Shown here: piece by piece, positions 50,499 to 57,745 of the stretch
Layout of the letters: every line of letters starts with the position of its first letter
Numbering within the stretch: the stretch's first letter is position 1
IMG/VR virus record: IMGVR_UViG_3300037840_000047
Location: 1-58,085 of that record
Reading direction: 5' to 3' (one strand)
Source of the DNA: a virus
Length of the DNA stretch: 58,085 bases
Position numbers and translations under genes: made by a program
The notes under the pieces: generated by a model
What the model was told of the DNA's origin: nothing
The model's database searches: none
The model's input: only the letters and a program-made list of their open reading frames with translations

Positions 50499-50732
50499 TC
50501 ACTTTTCTGCGAATTCGATTACGTCCAACGGAACCGTGCGCTTCGATTGACCGACGATTTGAAGTTGAACCTTTACCGTGCGGAGGATTTCACGGGCTTG
50601 GGCCGCAATTGCATCCCCCTGAGCCGGAAGCATAGTATCCGTCTTGATCTCGTTGAGGGTTGACCACAATACGTCTTTCAGTGCTGTGGCGCTGAGTTTA
50701 GCGGGGATAACTGGTTCCTGTTTGCGTGGCAT
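50499..50732 (-). CDS. small helical phage protein
   Basis: 77 residues, almost all helix (AlaThrAlaLeuLysAspValLeuTrpSerThrLeuAsnGluIle ... IleAlaAlaGlnAlaArgGluIleLeuArg). The start lies 35 bases inside the upstream gene. Possibly a regulator or small structural factor. No family recognised. Confidence 0.6.
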   Translation of the reverse strand: MPRKQEPVIPAKLSATALKDVLWSTLNEIKTDTMLPAQGDAIAAQAREILRTVKVQLQIVGQSKRTVPLDVIEFAEK

Positions 50733-51309
50733 AGTCTCTTTTCCTTTGCGTGCTCTTGTTGAGCGTTCCGTTGGCTTGGTGACGCTGAACCCAAGTCATC
50801 CGGCGATCTAATTCGTCTTCAATCTCACGTAGTACCAGAGCCGCTTCCGCGAATGGCCCAAACTTCACCTTGGCGAGATGCTTACGGTCATAATCGCGCT
50901 TGTAGGCTTTATATCGCGGCTGGCGACAGTACTGGATATGCAGGTGCATCCGAGCCTTTCTAATCTTGCGCTCCCTCTCAGGGTCCTTTGTCCGCTGGTA
51001 GTAATCCGCTTTTTTCTTCCGCAGCACCTCTGCGTTCTTGGCTCTGTACTGAAGGTCATAATCCCGTTTCATGGCCCGAAGAATGGCTTTCGGGAGCAAC
51101 ATCCTACTTCGCCGCGCCAACCCAGAACACCTGCGTCCACAGAAGACTCGAAGCCCAGATTTACGCGCTCTCACGAGCCTCCCCTTAACGATGTGTTTCC
51201 ACTTGCGACACTGCGGACAGTGAAATCGAATCGTAGACCGCGTCCTCCCTGTGCGCTGCGGCTCTGCTGTGTCCATGTTTGCCTTCTTTGGGGCTGTGTT
51301 ACTCGGCAT
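50698..51309 (-). CDS. basic zinc-finger protein at operon head
   Basis: 203 residues from ATG 51309. PheHisCysProGlnCysArgLys and PheCysGlyArgArgCys form a two-pair zinc site near residues 30-60; the remainder is strongly Arg/Lys/Tyr-rich helix. First gene after the leftward promoter, so possibly an early regulator or DNA-binding protein. In-frame upstream ATGs lie in the promoter region and are rejected. Confidence 0.6.
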   Translation of the reverse strand: MPSNTAPKKANMDTAEPQRTGRTRSTIRFHCPQCRKWKHIVKGRLVRARKSGLRVFCGRRCSGLARRSRMLLPKAILRAMKRDYDLQYRAKNAEVLRKKKADYYQRTKDPERERKIRKARMHLHIQYCRQPRYKAYKRDYDRKHLAKVKFGPFAEAALVLREIEDELDRRMTWVQRHQANGTLNKSTQRKRDYATQTGTSYPR

Positions 51310-51330
51310 TGGCCTACCCTCGATTTGCAC

Positions 51331-51358
51331 ACAATAGCACACATTTCGTAAAAAGCAA
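51331..51358 (-). promoter_or_regulatory. leftward promoter of the 14-kb minus-strand operon
   Basis: On the minus strand, TTGCTT (51358-51353) and TATTGT (51336-51331) are spaced by 16 bases, about 20 bases ahead of the start of the first gene of the leftward operon. Context is AT-rich. The unit appears to run from 51.3 to 37.5 kb through overlapping genes. Confidence 0.55.
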
Positions 51359-51369
51359 GAAAATAATTC

Positions 51370-51398
51370 TTGACGGATGCAAATATTTATGGCAGGAT
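51370..51398 (+). promoter_or_regulatory. rightward promoter, recombination operon
   Basis: TTGACG at 51370-51375 with CAGGAT at 51393-51398 after 17 bases. The -10 matches only partly; the start of transcription would fall within a few bases of the ATG at 51407, with AGGA of the -10 box also able to act as a weak ribosome site. Divergent from the leftward promoter, forming a compact control region. Confidence 0.45.
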
Positions 51399-51406
51399 GC
51401 TCCTGT

Positions 51407-51574
51407 ATGGCAAACAAAACGATTAACCGACCTTCGACTGTGGGCATGGCCGCAACGCAGGACGACTGGAGCCTGATAGATGCCCTGAAGTGCAAAACGG
51501 GCCTATTCAAGACTGGCGACCTTCTTAGGGAGGCGCTGCGCCTTTACGCCAAGCAGCAAGGAGTTGCGAAATGA
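51407..51574 (+). CDS. ribbon-helix-helix type regulator
   Basis: 55 residues from ATG 51407 (in-frame ATGs at 51377 and 51389 lie in the promoter). After a short basic N-terminus, AspTrpSerLeuIleAspAlaLeuLysCysLysThrGly ... LeuLeuArgGluAlaLeuArgLeuTyrAla matches a CopG/Arc-type fold: a helix, a turn with Gly, a second helix. Likely dimeric DNA binder controlling the two divergent promoters next to it. Confidence 0.6.
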   Translation: MANKTINRPSTVGMAATQDDWSLIDALKCKTGLFKTGDLLREALRLYAKQQGVAK

Positions 51575-51849
51575 CCGAAACCATGAAGCAGTATCTTGCC
51601 CTGAGCGACTACGGGAAGGCGTTTTGTGGAGACCTCCTAGCCGTCCACGTTGACGAAGCCACGCTATTAGAGGCAGTGGAATATGGGCAGCTAGCCGAGG
51701 GCTTGCGTGCTGGGGTGAGCGGAGGGAAGATTTCCACTGGGATGCAGCAGTCGGATGCCTCGGCAACCCCAGCAGGCAGGCTGTCAGGTGGGGAATATTT
51801 CCGATTCCTGCATCCCGGCGCACAAGAGGAACCAGAAGCGTATGACTAA
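51571..51849 (+). CDS. hypothetical protein
   Basis: 92 residues, ATGA-type overlap with the previous stop. Helical N-terminus (AlaLeuSerAspTyrGlyLysAlaPhe) and a Ser/Gly/Glu-rich tail. Early gene in the recombination operon. No family recognised. Confidence 0.5.
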   Translation: MTETMKQYLALSDYGKAFCGDLLAVHVDEATLLEAVEYGQLAEGLRAGVSGGKISTGMQQSDASATPAGRLSGGEYFRFLHPGAQEEPEAYD

Positions 51850-52093
51850 AAAGAGGGCAGCGCGGGATTACTACTCCCTAAAATCTTCCCGCTACAGGCG
51901 GATTCTGGAATTGGCAATGTCTGACACTTGGAAGCACTCCAAGAGGGAGTTGCGCGCGATCTATGCGGCTCTACAGGGACCGCCGTGCAATTACAACGTA
52001 TTGGGCTACCGCGCACAGCTTGAGATGGCCATCAAGTACGTTAAGCGTGCAGAGAAGGCAATCAAAGCCTTGGAGAATGACGATGAAAACTGA
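51842..52093 (+). CDS. basic helical hypothetical protein
   Basis: 83 residues from ATG 51842, overlapping the previous stop by 8 bases. Lys/Arg/Tyr-rich N-terminus and a helical body (IleLeuGluLeuAlaMetSerAspThrTrpLysHisSer) with an acidic end. Probably an early DNA-associated factor. Confidence 0.55.
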   Translation: MTKKRAARDYYSLKSSRYRRILELAMSDTWKHSKRELRAIYAALQGPPCNYNVLGYRAQLEMAIKYVKRAEKAIKALENDDEN

Positions 52094-52838
52094 AGAATTG
52101 GTACTGACTTCTACCGAACCGTTGCCGAAGGGCAATCCAACGCCGATGGACTTGCTTTCCCTGGCTTTGACCAATGGGGCGGCAATCGACGTGATCGAGA
52201 GGCTATCGGCCTTGCAGGAACGCGCTCAGGACCGGGATGCAGAGATGCAGTTCAATGAGGCCATGAATGCAGCCCAGACCGAATTAGGGCGCATTGCCCC
52301 GGATTTGACCAATCCCCAGACCCACAGCAAGTACGCCTCTTACGCTGCCCTAGATCGCAAAATACGGCCTATCTACACGAAGCACGGCTTCAGCCTCTCG
52401 TTTGATAGCGGCGATAGCCCTTTGGCGGATACAGTCCGCGTGACCTGCTTTGTCTCCCATCGCGCAGGGCACACGAGGAAGTACACGGGGCCTCCGATGC
52501 CTGCGGACGGCAAGGGGGCCAAGGGCGGGGATGTGATGACGAAGACTCACGCGACCGGGGCGGCTATGTCCTACGGGGCACGCTACCTGCTGAAGTACAT
52601 CTTCAACGTAGCAGTTGGCGAGGATGATAATGACGGCAATGGTTCCACTCCGCTGTCTGAGGATATTGTGGTCAGCGCGGTAGATGGCATCCTGAATTGT
52701 GCCTCGATAGACGAGCTTCTGAAGGTGTACAAGGCTGCCTATCGTGAGGCAGGCGAGGTTAATGACATTGCAGCGCAGAAGGCGTATATCGCCGCCAAGG
52801 ACAAGCGCAAGGCTGAATTGCAGAAGGAGGCTGGCTAA
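52083..52838 (+). CDS. erf: ERF-family single-strand annealing protein
   Basis: 251 residues from ATG 52083. The core LeuThrAsnProGlnThrHisSerLysTyrAlaSerTyrAlaAla, then LysHisGlyPheSerLeuSer, GlyGlyAspValMetThrLysThrHisAlaThr, then AlaMetSerTyrGlyAlaArgTyr is the ERF family pattern. It anneals complementary strands during recombination-dependent replication. Stop codon overlaps the start of the partner exonuclease gene. Confidence 0.88.
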   Translation: MKTEELVLTSTEPLPKGNPTPMDLLSLALTNGAAIDVIERLSALQERAQDRDAEMQFNEAMNAAQTELGRIAPDLTNPQTHSKYASYAALDRKIRPIYTKHGFSLSFDSGDSPLADTVRVTCFVSHRAGHTRKYTGPPMPADGKGAKGGDVMTKTHATGAAMSYGARYLLKYIFNVAVGEDDNDGNGSTPLSEDIVVSAVDGILNCASIDELLKVYKAAYREAGEVNDIAAQKAYIAAKDKRKAELQKEAG

Positions 52839-53545
52839 TGTGGATAGACGTTGACCAGCGTTCCGTGGAGTGGCTTAAGATGCGTACTGGCTGCGTTACG
52901 GCCTCCCGCATCTTCGACATTGTGGACCGCCTGAAGAAAAACACCAGCAATGGGCAGAAAGGTGGTTACAAGCAGACTCGGCACAACTACATGGTCGAGA
53001 TTGCCTGTGAGCACCTGACGGGCAGAGCTTCAGAGCACTACGTCAGTGATTGGATGCTGCGAGGTCAGGATGACGAAATGCTGGCGATTGCGGCCTATCA
53101 GGACCAGACGGATGAGCTTGTCGAGCATGGTGGGTATGCCCTGCACGATACGATCAAGTTCTTTGGAGCCTCGCCGGATTCAAGAGTAGGCGAAAAAGGG
53201 CTTTTGGAGATCAAGAACCTTAAGCCGGAGAACCATCTGGAGACGATTCAGGCTGGCAGCATTCCGAATGAATTCGTTTGGCAAATGAATGCCCAACTAG
53301 CTTGTATGCCCGAACGGGAGTGGGTGGACTATGGTTCCTACTGCAAGGAGATGCAGAGTCCGGGCCTGAGGTTATTCCTTCGGCGGCACTATCGGGACAA
53401 GGAGCGTATTGCAGAGGTCGAAAATGAGGTTCTGGCGTTTCAGGCGGAGCTGGCTGAGATGTTGGCAGCCTTGGCCGCTTGCAAACCAATCCTCGCCCCA
53501 GAGGGCTGCAAATCACCGGAAACCGTATCACAGGAGGCATTATGA
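52838..53545 (+). CDS. YqaJ/lambda-exonuclease family nuclease
   Basis: 235 residues. SerValGluTrpLeuLysMetArgThrGlyCysValThrAlaSer opens the family; GlyAlaSerProAspSerArg ... LeuLeuGluIleLysAsnLeuLys gives the Asp and the Glu-x-Lys of a PD-(D/E)XK nuclease. Pairs with the ERF protein to make the recombination module (end resection plus annealing). The C-terminal helix is Glu/Ala-rich. Confidence 0.88.
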   Translation: MWIDVDQRSVEWLKMRTGCVTASRIFDIVDRLKKNTSNGQKGGYKQTRHNYMVEIACEHLTGRASEHYVSDWMLRGQDDEMLAIAAYQDQTDELVEHGGYALHDTIKFFGASPDSRVGEKGLLEIKNLKPENHLETIQAGSIPNEFVWQMNAQLACMPEREWVDYGSYCKEMQSPGLRLFLRRHYRDKERIAEVENEVLAFQAELAEMLAALAACKPILAPEGCKSPETVSQEAL

Positions 53546-53868
53546 GTACTAAATTGAGGGCAAAGGGAATTATGGACTCGAAGGAAGATGCACTGCCCAA
53601 CGATACCGCACTATTCTTGATTCGAGATTCGGTAGCAAGACGCCGGGAGTTGATTTATGGGCAATTGGATGATGGCTATGGCAACCATTGCGCTATCGGT
53701 GCATTCTGGGCGGATAACCCGAGAACTACGCTTAATTCGGCGCTGATTGATGAAGTTGCCGCCGTCAATGACTCAGTGCCGCCCTCTGCCACTGCCAAAG
53801 AACGCTGGAAGAAGGTTAATAGCTGGCTGCGCTTCAAGATCGCCACACTGACAAAGAAGGCCAAGTGA
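53542..53868 (+). CDS. hypothetical phage protein
   Basis: 108 residues after CAGGAGG. AsnHisCysAlaIleGlyAlaPheTrpAlaAsp in the middle and a basic C-terminus. It occurs next to recombination genes, so it may assist DNA metabolism; I do not recognise a family. Confidence 0.6.
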   Translation: MSTKLRAKGIMDSKEDALPNDTALFLIRDSVARRRELIYGQLDDGYGNHCAIGAFWADNPRTTLNSALIDEVAAVNDSVPPSATAKERWKKVNSWLRFKIATLTKKAK

Positions 53869-53984
53869 CCAAACTGATCTGGTCCCTGGTACTGGTCTGT
53901 GCCCCGATGTTCTTTGCCTTCTGGGTGCTCGATAAGATTAAGCCGGTGCGGAGTTCCAAGTTTACGGACCCTAGTCGAATCTAG
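53865..53984 (+). CDS. 39-residue membrane protein
   Basis: GTG 53865 overlaps the previous stop (GTGA). A single transmembrane helix (LeuIleTrpSerLeuValLeuValCysAla ... PheTrpValLeu), then a short Lys/Arg/Ser tail. Last gene before the structured RNA region. No function assignable. Confidence 0.5.
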   Translation: MTKLIWSLVLVCAPMFFAFWVLDKIKPVRSSKFTDPSRI

Positions 53985-53994
53985 AAAAAAGAGC

Positions 53995-54024
53995 TTGCTA
54001 ACAGTTAGCTAATATGCTTACAAT
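53995..54024 (+). promoter_or_regulatory. promoter with dyad operator ahead of structured RNA
   Basis: TTGCTA (53995-54000), an 18-base spacer, then TACAAT (54019-54024). A palindrome GCTAAC-A-GTTAGC covers 53997-54009, overlapping the -35 and the spacer, a likely repressor site. The predicted transcription start is near 54031, where the large folded RNA region begins. Confidence 0.55.
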
Positions 54025-54030
54025 GGCAGC

Positions 54031-54376
54031 GCGAGTCCATTTAGGGCGGGCGGTCCCCTGGTCAACACTCTTGCCAAGGAGCCGCCAGAGCCGCCCAACC
54101 TACTTTGACCCGTTTAGCTCCTTGGCGAATGACAATCTCCATCATTTCGAGTTTTGCAGCGCCCAAGGTCAATCTCTGCCGAGGCAATCGGGATTGTGCC
54201 CGAGAGCGTCGGTCGGTGCCCAGAGGCGCGTGCGCCGTGGCCCATCGTTAGGGGAATTAGCCCCTGCGGGGGTTAATAATAGCCGAGGCACACTGCACGC
54301 TTTGCCGAGCGAACGACCGACGATGACGGCGTTTTCAAGCAAAGGCTGGAATAATACCCCAGCTTTAGCTTCGCTC
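54031..54376 (+). ncRNA. large structured RNA with two pseudoknots
   Basis: Non-coding by look (the open frame across it is not protein-like). Helices by eye: 54073-54082 with 54117-54126 (10 bp); 54060-54065 with 54105-54110, which crosses it; 54207-54215 with 54314-54322 (9 bp); 54216-54220 with 54287-54291; hairpins 54225-54236 and 54256-54277 (9 bp, tetraloop); 54307-54313 with 54370-54376, crossing the 9-bp stem; a bulged 8-bp hairpin 54341-54366. The second pseudoknot and the hairpin between its strands are arranged like P3/P8/P7 of group I introns, but the conserved core sequence is not evident. Could be a new RNA, an intron or a leader of the downstream genes. Confidence 0.55.
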
Positions 54377-54440
54377 ACTCCCTCCGAATCAAACGTTTCA
54401 TATTCAAGGTCAACAGCAAGAACAAAAACGGAGAGGTACT

Positions 54441-54674
54441 GTGACTTTCAGTGAAGAAAGATTAGGATTGCCGACACTCTGGTTTACGGGGCAAGAGTGG
54501 GCTAGTGGCGAAGCAGAGCGAGTTCTGATAGAGCAGTACGAAGATGCTTCAGAGCGAGAACTGGAGATTGAAAGAACTAAGACCCCAGCGCAGAAACGGA
54601 AAGATGAATCTGCCCGAAAGCGAAAGAGATTTCAGAAGTGGTTTGCGTGGTCGCTGACACAGGAGAAACCATGA
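54441..54674 (+). CDS. small charged protein
   Basis: 77 residues from GTG 54441, preceded by GGAGAGGT. Very Glu/Arg/Lys-rich helical protein with a Trp-rich C-terminus. First gene after the structured RNA, with 64 bases of leader between. Ends by ATGA overlap with the replication-type gene. Function unknown. Confidence 0.6.
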   Translation: MTFSEERLGLPTLWFTGQEWASGEAERVLIEQYEDASERELEIERTKTPAQKRKDESARKRKRFQKWFAWSLTQEKP

Positions 54675-55021
54675 GTCCAGAAGAAATGCGTGAGCCGATT
54701 TATAACCTCTATCCGCGCAAAGTTGCAAAACGTGCGGCCCTCCAATCAATAGGCAAGGCCCTGCAACGAATCGTTAGCGGCGAAGTTAACCAAAAAGTGA
54801 TGACATGGGAGGATGCCTATAAATTCCTACTCACCAAGACCCGCCAATATGCAGGCTCGCCAGCGGGAAACAGGGGGGCGATGACACCACATTGCACCAC
54901 GTTTATGAACCAATCCCGCTACTTGGACTATGAGATCGAGTGGTTTAGAACCACGCCCCAAGAAGAACGGGACCTGCGAAACCAGATGGAGGCGAATGTC
55001 GGCGTATGGAGGCCGATGTGA
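54671..55021 (+). CDS. replisome-organiser/DnaT-like C-terminal domain protein
   Basis: 116 residues from ATG 54671. IleTyrAsnLeuTyrProArgLysValAlaLysArgAlaAla ... PheLeuLeuThrLysThrArgGlnTyrAlaGlySerPro ... ThrThrPheMetAsnGlnSerArgTyr resembles the C-terminal domain of phage replication-initiation and helicase-loader proteins. Here only this domain is present, without an N-terminal winged helix, so it may act with another initiator. Placed in the replication/recombination operon. Confidence 0.6.
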   Translation: MSPEEMREPIYNLYPRKVAKRAALQSIGKALQRIVSGEVNQKVMTWEDAYKFLLTKTRQYAGSPAGNRGAMTPHCTTFMNQSRYLDYEIEWFRTTPQEERDLRNQMEANVGVWRPM

Positions 55022-55245
55022 GACGAGAAAACGAACCAGACTATGAACTAGTCGCCAGAGAGCGGGAGCCTGATATTGAAGAAGTGAAAAATGAGCGAGA
55101 AAGATTGCACCTACTACCTCCGCCCACAAAGAAGTGTACCGCTATCGTGGTGCAGACACGGCTTGGAAAGGTATTTATGGCAGTTTGTGGTCGGATTAAC
55201 TGTAAGGGCCACGGCCCCGGAAAGCGGCAGGAAGTACGGTTGTGA
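55006..55245 (+). CDS. small Cys-containing protein
   Basis: 79 residues. Acidic N-terminus (GluAspAsp-type, Arg/Glu-rich helix), then ProProProThrLysLysCysThrAlaIle and CysGlyArgIleAsnCysLysGlyHis, a possible zinc site. The start overlaps the previous gene; GTG 55018 is an alternative start. GTGA overlap at its end. Confidence 0.5.
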   Translation: MEADVRRENEPDYELVAREREPDIEEVKNERERLHLLPPPTKKCTAIVVQTRLGKVFMAVCGRINCKGHGPGKRQEVRL

Positions 55246-55382
55246 CCATCTACGGCACGATCACAGGAGGTGCGTATGAAGGGCAGAGGTTCTGCAATGC
55301 AACGCCTTACCTCGACCTGCCAAGTTGGGCGAATGTGCATCTGAGAGATGAGAACGGCCACGTAGCATGGGGCGAGACGTAA
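55242..55382 (+). CDS. 46-residue hypothetical protein
   Basis: GTG 55242 overlaps the previous stop (GTGA). Beta-like composition with one Cys and several aromatic residues; ends AspGluAsnGlyHisValAlaTrpGlyGluThr. Part of a chain of tiny overlapping frames before the HNH gene. No family recognised. Confidence 0.4.
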   Translation: MTIYGTITGGAYEGQRFCNATPYLDLPSWANVHLRDENGHVAWGET

Positions 55383-55461
55383 GAATTAAGTATTTGGACC
55401 GGGCAGTGGTGAAGTTGAAACGCAAATGAGCGAAACTACACTTGAGACATTGAAACGATGA
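55367..55461 (+). other. chain of two tiny coupled frames
   Basis: A 20-residue frame (55367-55429) and an 11-residue frame (55426-55461) overlap each other and the following HNH gene by ATGA junctions. They may be leader peptides that hand ribosomes to the HNH gene, or chance. No ribosome site of their own is obvious. Confidence 0.25.
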
Positions 55462-55898
55462 CCTTACTCACAAAGCGCAAAAAGAAGAAGGGTCCTGCGA
55501 GCAAGCGGACCCAGGTCCGCCGCCGCATAATCCTAGAACTAGACAAACTGATTCGTGCGGCAGTGTTTGAGCGCGATGGCAACAAGTGTGTCCGCTGCGG
55601 GGCCATGCAATACCTTACGCCCAGCCATGTTTATCCCAAGGGCACATTTGGTAATCTGCGCTATGAGTTGGATAACCTGAAAACTCTTTGCGTTCCCTGT
55701 CACCGATGGTGGCACATGAATCCGGTTGAAGCCTCGGATTGGTGGAAAAAGAACTGGCCGGAACGGTATGAGAAACTTTGCCTAGCTCGGCACACTGCGC
55801 CGAAGCCCGACCTAAAAGCCCTGCTGGAAGAAATGACACTGCCCCCGCACAAGAGCCAGTACCTTGACCCGATTCCAGAATCGGGCCTCCCGTTTTGA
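55458..55898 (+). CDS. HNH nuclease, NinG/Rap-like
   Basis: 146 residues. Lys-rich start, then ValPheGluArgAspGlyAsnLysCysValArgCysGly ... ProSerHisValTyrProLysGly ... AspAsnLeuLysThrLeuCysValProCysHis: a zinc-supported HNH fold like recombination endonucleases (NinG/Rap). Located in the recombination operon, so it more likely processes recombination intermediates than acts as a homing enzyme. Confidence 0.75.
   Translation: MTLLTKRKKKKGPASKRTQVRRRIILELDKLIRAAVFERDGNKCVRCGAMQYLTPSHVYPKGTFGNLRYELDNLKTLCVPCHRWWHMNPVEASDWWKKNWPERYEKLCLARHTAPKPDLKALLEEMTLPPHKSQYLDPIPESGLPF
55868..55896 (+). terminator. possible terminator inside the HNH gene end
   Basis: A perfect 8-bp inverted repeat CCCGATTC-CA-GAATCGGG (55868-55885) is followed by CCTCCCG and TTTT (55893-55896). 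The spacer between stem and T-run is longer than usual, so terminator activity is uncertain. Confidence 0.35.
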
Positions 55899-55936
55899 CA
55901 CGTGGTTTACAATGCAAGATGCAACGGAGGAATCTT

Positions 55937-56566
55937 ATGAAGCGTGCTCTGGTAATCGTTCTCGCCCTATGCTCGACAGTTTGCTTTGGGCAGGTAGTGG
56001 CCTCGCCTCAGTACACTTTGAACATCAACTTCTTCGGAAGTGGCGTGTATGGCACCACGACCGCCGTCAACAACGTCTTCGGGTATCAGTTGACCACGAA
56101 TGTACAACTGGTGGCAGACCTGCTTGCGGCCCCTGGTGGCGGAGTGAACGATTATGAGGGCGGAGCTGCTTACAACCTCTGCGGCATCAAAGGCTTGGAA
56201 AACGCGTTAGCTTTGACTTCCCTGAATTGCGGCAAGATTGAGCCATTTTTCTCCGTCACTGGCGGGGAAGGCCGAGTGCAACAGGGCACTTCTCCCGTCC
56301 AGACTGCCCCTGCATTCATGGCGAAGGTCGGAATCAATATGCCCACCGCCTCAGGAACTTACTCAATCCCCCTCATGGCAGGCTATGGGTACTTTGGGCC
56401 TTCGGTAGTTGGGCAGTCAAATAAGGGATTTTTCTTCTATTCAGGCATCACGTTTGGTGGTGGAACGAGCGCTTCTGCAACGCAGGCGAAGATTGCCAGA
56501 ATGAAGCTCTCGGATGCCCGTAAGATGAAACGCCTGCAAGCGAAAATGGCAAAGGCACAGCAATGA
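55937..56566 (+). CDS. secreted outer-membrane barrel-like protein
   Basis: 209 residues from ATG 55937 (GGAGG). Signal peptide 1-19 (PheGlyGln cleavage). The mature part has alternating aromatic/Gly strands (TyrThrLeuAsnIleAsnPhePheGlySerGly; AlaTyrAsnLeuCysGly) like a small porin-type barrel, and a basic helical tail. A TTGACA at 55895-55900 lies just upstream. Could modify the host surface (superinfection exclusion) or serve as a lysis or adhesion factor. Confidence 0.5.
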   Translation: MKRALVIVLALCSTVCFGQVVASPQYTLNINFFGSGVYGTTTAVNNVFGYQLTTNVQLVADLLAAPGGGVNDYEGGAAYNLCGIKGLENALALTSLNCGKIEPFFSVTGGEGRVQQGTSPVQTAPAFMAKVGINMPTASGTYSIPLMAGYGYFGPSVVGQSNKGFFFYSGITFGGGTSASATQAKIARMKLSDARKMKRLQAKMAKAQQ

Positions 56567-57336
56567 AACGCGCTTACGGCCGCAACATTCCCGCTGCCCT
56601 CCCAGCGCATCGGATGCTCTCGCGCACCGATGTAACGATTCCCCTAAGCGTCGATCTGCGGAAGTTCTGCGGCAACGTGAAAGATCAGGGGCAACTTGGC
56701 TCCTGCACAGGCCATGCTTTCGCCTCGGCAAGCGAGTGGATATGCCGCGCCTATCTAGGAAAACAGCCTACACTCAGCCCTTTGTACGTCTATGCCAAGG
56801 AATTGATTGCAGATGGCGACTTTCCTAACGATAACGGCTCCACAGGCACAACTGGCAGCAACGTGGTCATCGCTAACGGAGCCTGCGAAGATTCCCTGTA
56901 TCCAGATGCCTCACAAACGATTCAGCAACCTACCTCGGAAATGGATGCAAATGCAGCCCAGTACACTCTTGGGGCATATCACGGCCTCGCAGGTTCCAAC
57001 ACTGCCCTCAGCGTGTTAGGCGATGCGACACCGTGGCCTGTGGAAATTGGCTTCACGGTCTACAGTTCATTCGAGAGTGACGAAGTGGCCCAGACGGGTA
57101 TTTACCAACCTGATTCCTCGTCAGAGTCAGTTCTTGGTGGGCATGAAGTCCTGGCCGTGGGCTATGATGTAGGCAGTACACCTGTACTCAGACCGGCAAA
57201 CTGTCCTCCTGCTGTGCTGATTCAAAACTCTTGGGGAGTCTCCTGGGGAATTTCTGGCTATTTCTGGATGGCCTTGCCAGTGCTCGATGCAGCCGACACG
57301 GACCTGAAGATTACCCATAGTGGGAAGCCTTGGTAA
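56563..57336 (+). CDS. papain-like (C1) cysteine protease
   Basis: 257 residues by ATGA overlap with the barrel-like gene. GlnGlyGlnLeuGlySerCysThrGlyHisAlaPheAla places the nucleophile at Cys48, GlyGlyHisGluValLeuAlaVal the base at His194, and GlnAsnSerTrpGlyValSerTrpGly the Asn at 222, in the order of papain enzymes. The propeptide is absent or very short and there is no signal peptide. A predicted active protease, substrates unknown: phage maturation, anti-host or defence-inhibiting roles are possible. Confidence 0.82.
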   Translation: MKRAYGRNIPAALPAHRMLSRTDVTIPLSVDLRKFCGNVKDQGQLGSCTGHAFASASEWICRAYLGKQPTLSPLYVYAKELIADGDFPNDNGSTGTTGSNVVIANGACEDSLYPDASQTIQQPTSEMDANAAQYTLGAYHGLAGSNTALSVLGDATPWPVEIGFTVYSSFESDEVAQTGIYQPDSSSESVLGGHEVLAVGYDVGSTPVLRPANCPPAVLIQNSWGVSWGISGYFWMALPVLDAADTDLKITHSGKPW

Positions 57337-57494
57337 GCACGCTGCACAATGCCCCGTAATCGCAACAGGAAGCCCTGAGACGGGCGATCTCGCTTCGCAT
57401 GGGCCTCGACTACCCTCCGCATTCTGGCATTCGTGCCATCCGGCTCAAGAGACTTACGCGGCTTCCTGAAGATGTAGTCGAGGCGGGGCTTCAT
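57258..57494 (-). CDS. small basic protein, convergent with the protease
   Basis: 78 residues, start by ATGA overlap with the upstream minus-strand gene. Arg/Pro-rich with a central helix; its end runs 79 bases antisense into the protease gene, which makes it less certain. No family recognised. Confidence 0.4.
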   Translation of the reverse strand: MKPRLDYIFRKPRKSLEPDGTNARMRRVVEAHAKRDRPSQGFLLRLRGIVQRAYQGFPLWVIFRSVSAASSTGKAIQK

Positions 57495-57745
57495 TTATTG
57501 ACCTCGTTGTAATCCCTATGGTCTCGCGGTACTGCAATGGGGTCTGTTCCGGCGTCCAAGTCGAGCAAATCTGCAATCTCGCCTCGCAGGCAAGAGCCAT
57601 CGCAAACCGCATCATCGTAGAATGCTGTAGTTTCACTTATCGCGCTGATGACGTAATGCGACCTATGAACCTTCGTTAGAATGTCGTATGCCGCACGAAG
57701 TAGAGTCTTTGCTCGCTCGCAGTCAAATTTCGTTTTCACAGCCAT
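57491..57745 (-). CDS. hypothetical phage protein
   Basis: 84 residues from ATG 57745 with GGCAGG ahead. Helical N-terminus (LysPheAspCysGluArgAlaLysThrLeuLeu), two Cys in a CysAspGlySerCys pattern, acidic C-terminus. First well-supported gene of the right-end minus-strand set. No family recognised. Confidence 0.55.
   Translation of the reverse strand: MAVKTKFDCERAKTLLRAAYDILTKVHRSHYVISAISETTAFYDDAVCDGSCLRGEIADLLDLDAGTDPIAVPRDHRDYNEVNK

Noticed and set aside
54031-54376. Assignment as a tmRNA, RNase P RNA or tRNA
   Set aside because: No tRNA-like domain, resume codon or RNase P core sequence found; group I intron kept only as a structural analogy.
54014-54454. 146-residue plus-strand frame over the RNA region
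   Set aside because: Composition is Pro/Arg/Ser-rich and non-protein-like, with no ribosome site; the same bases form long RNA helices.
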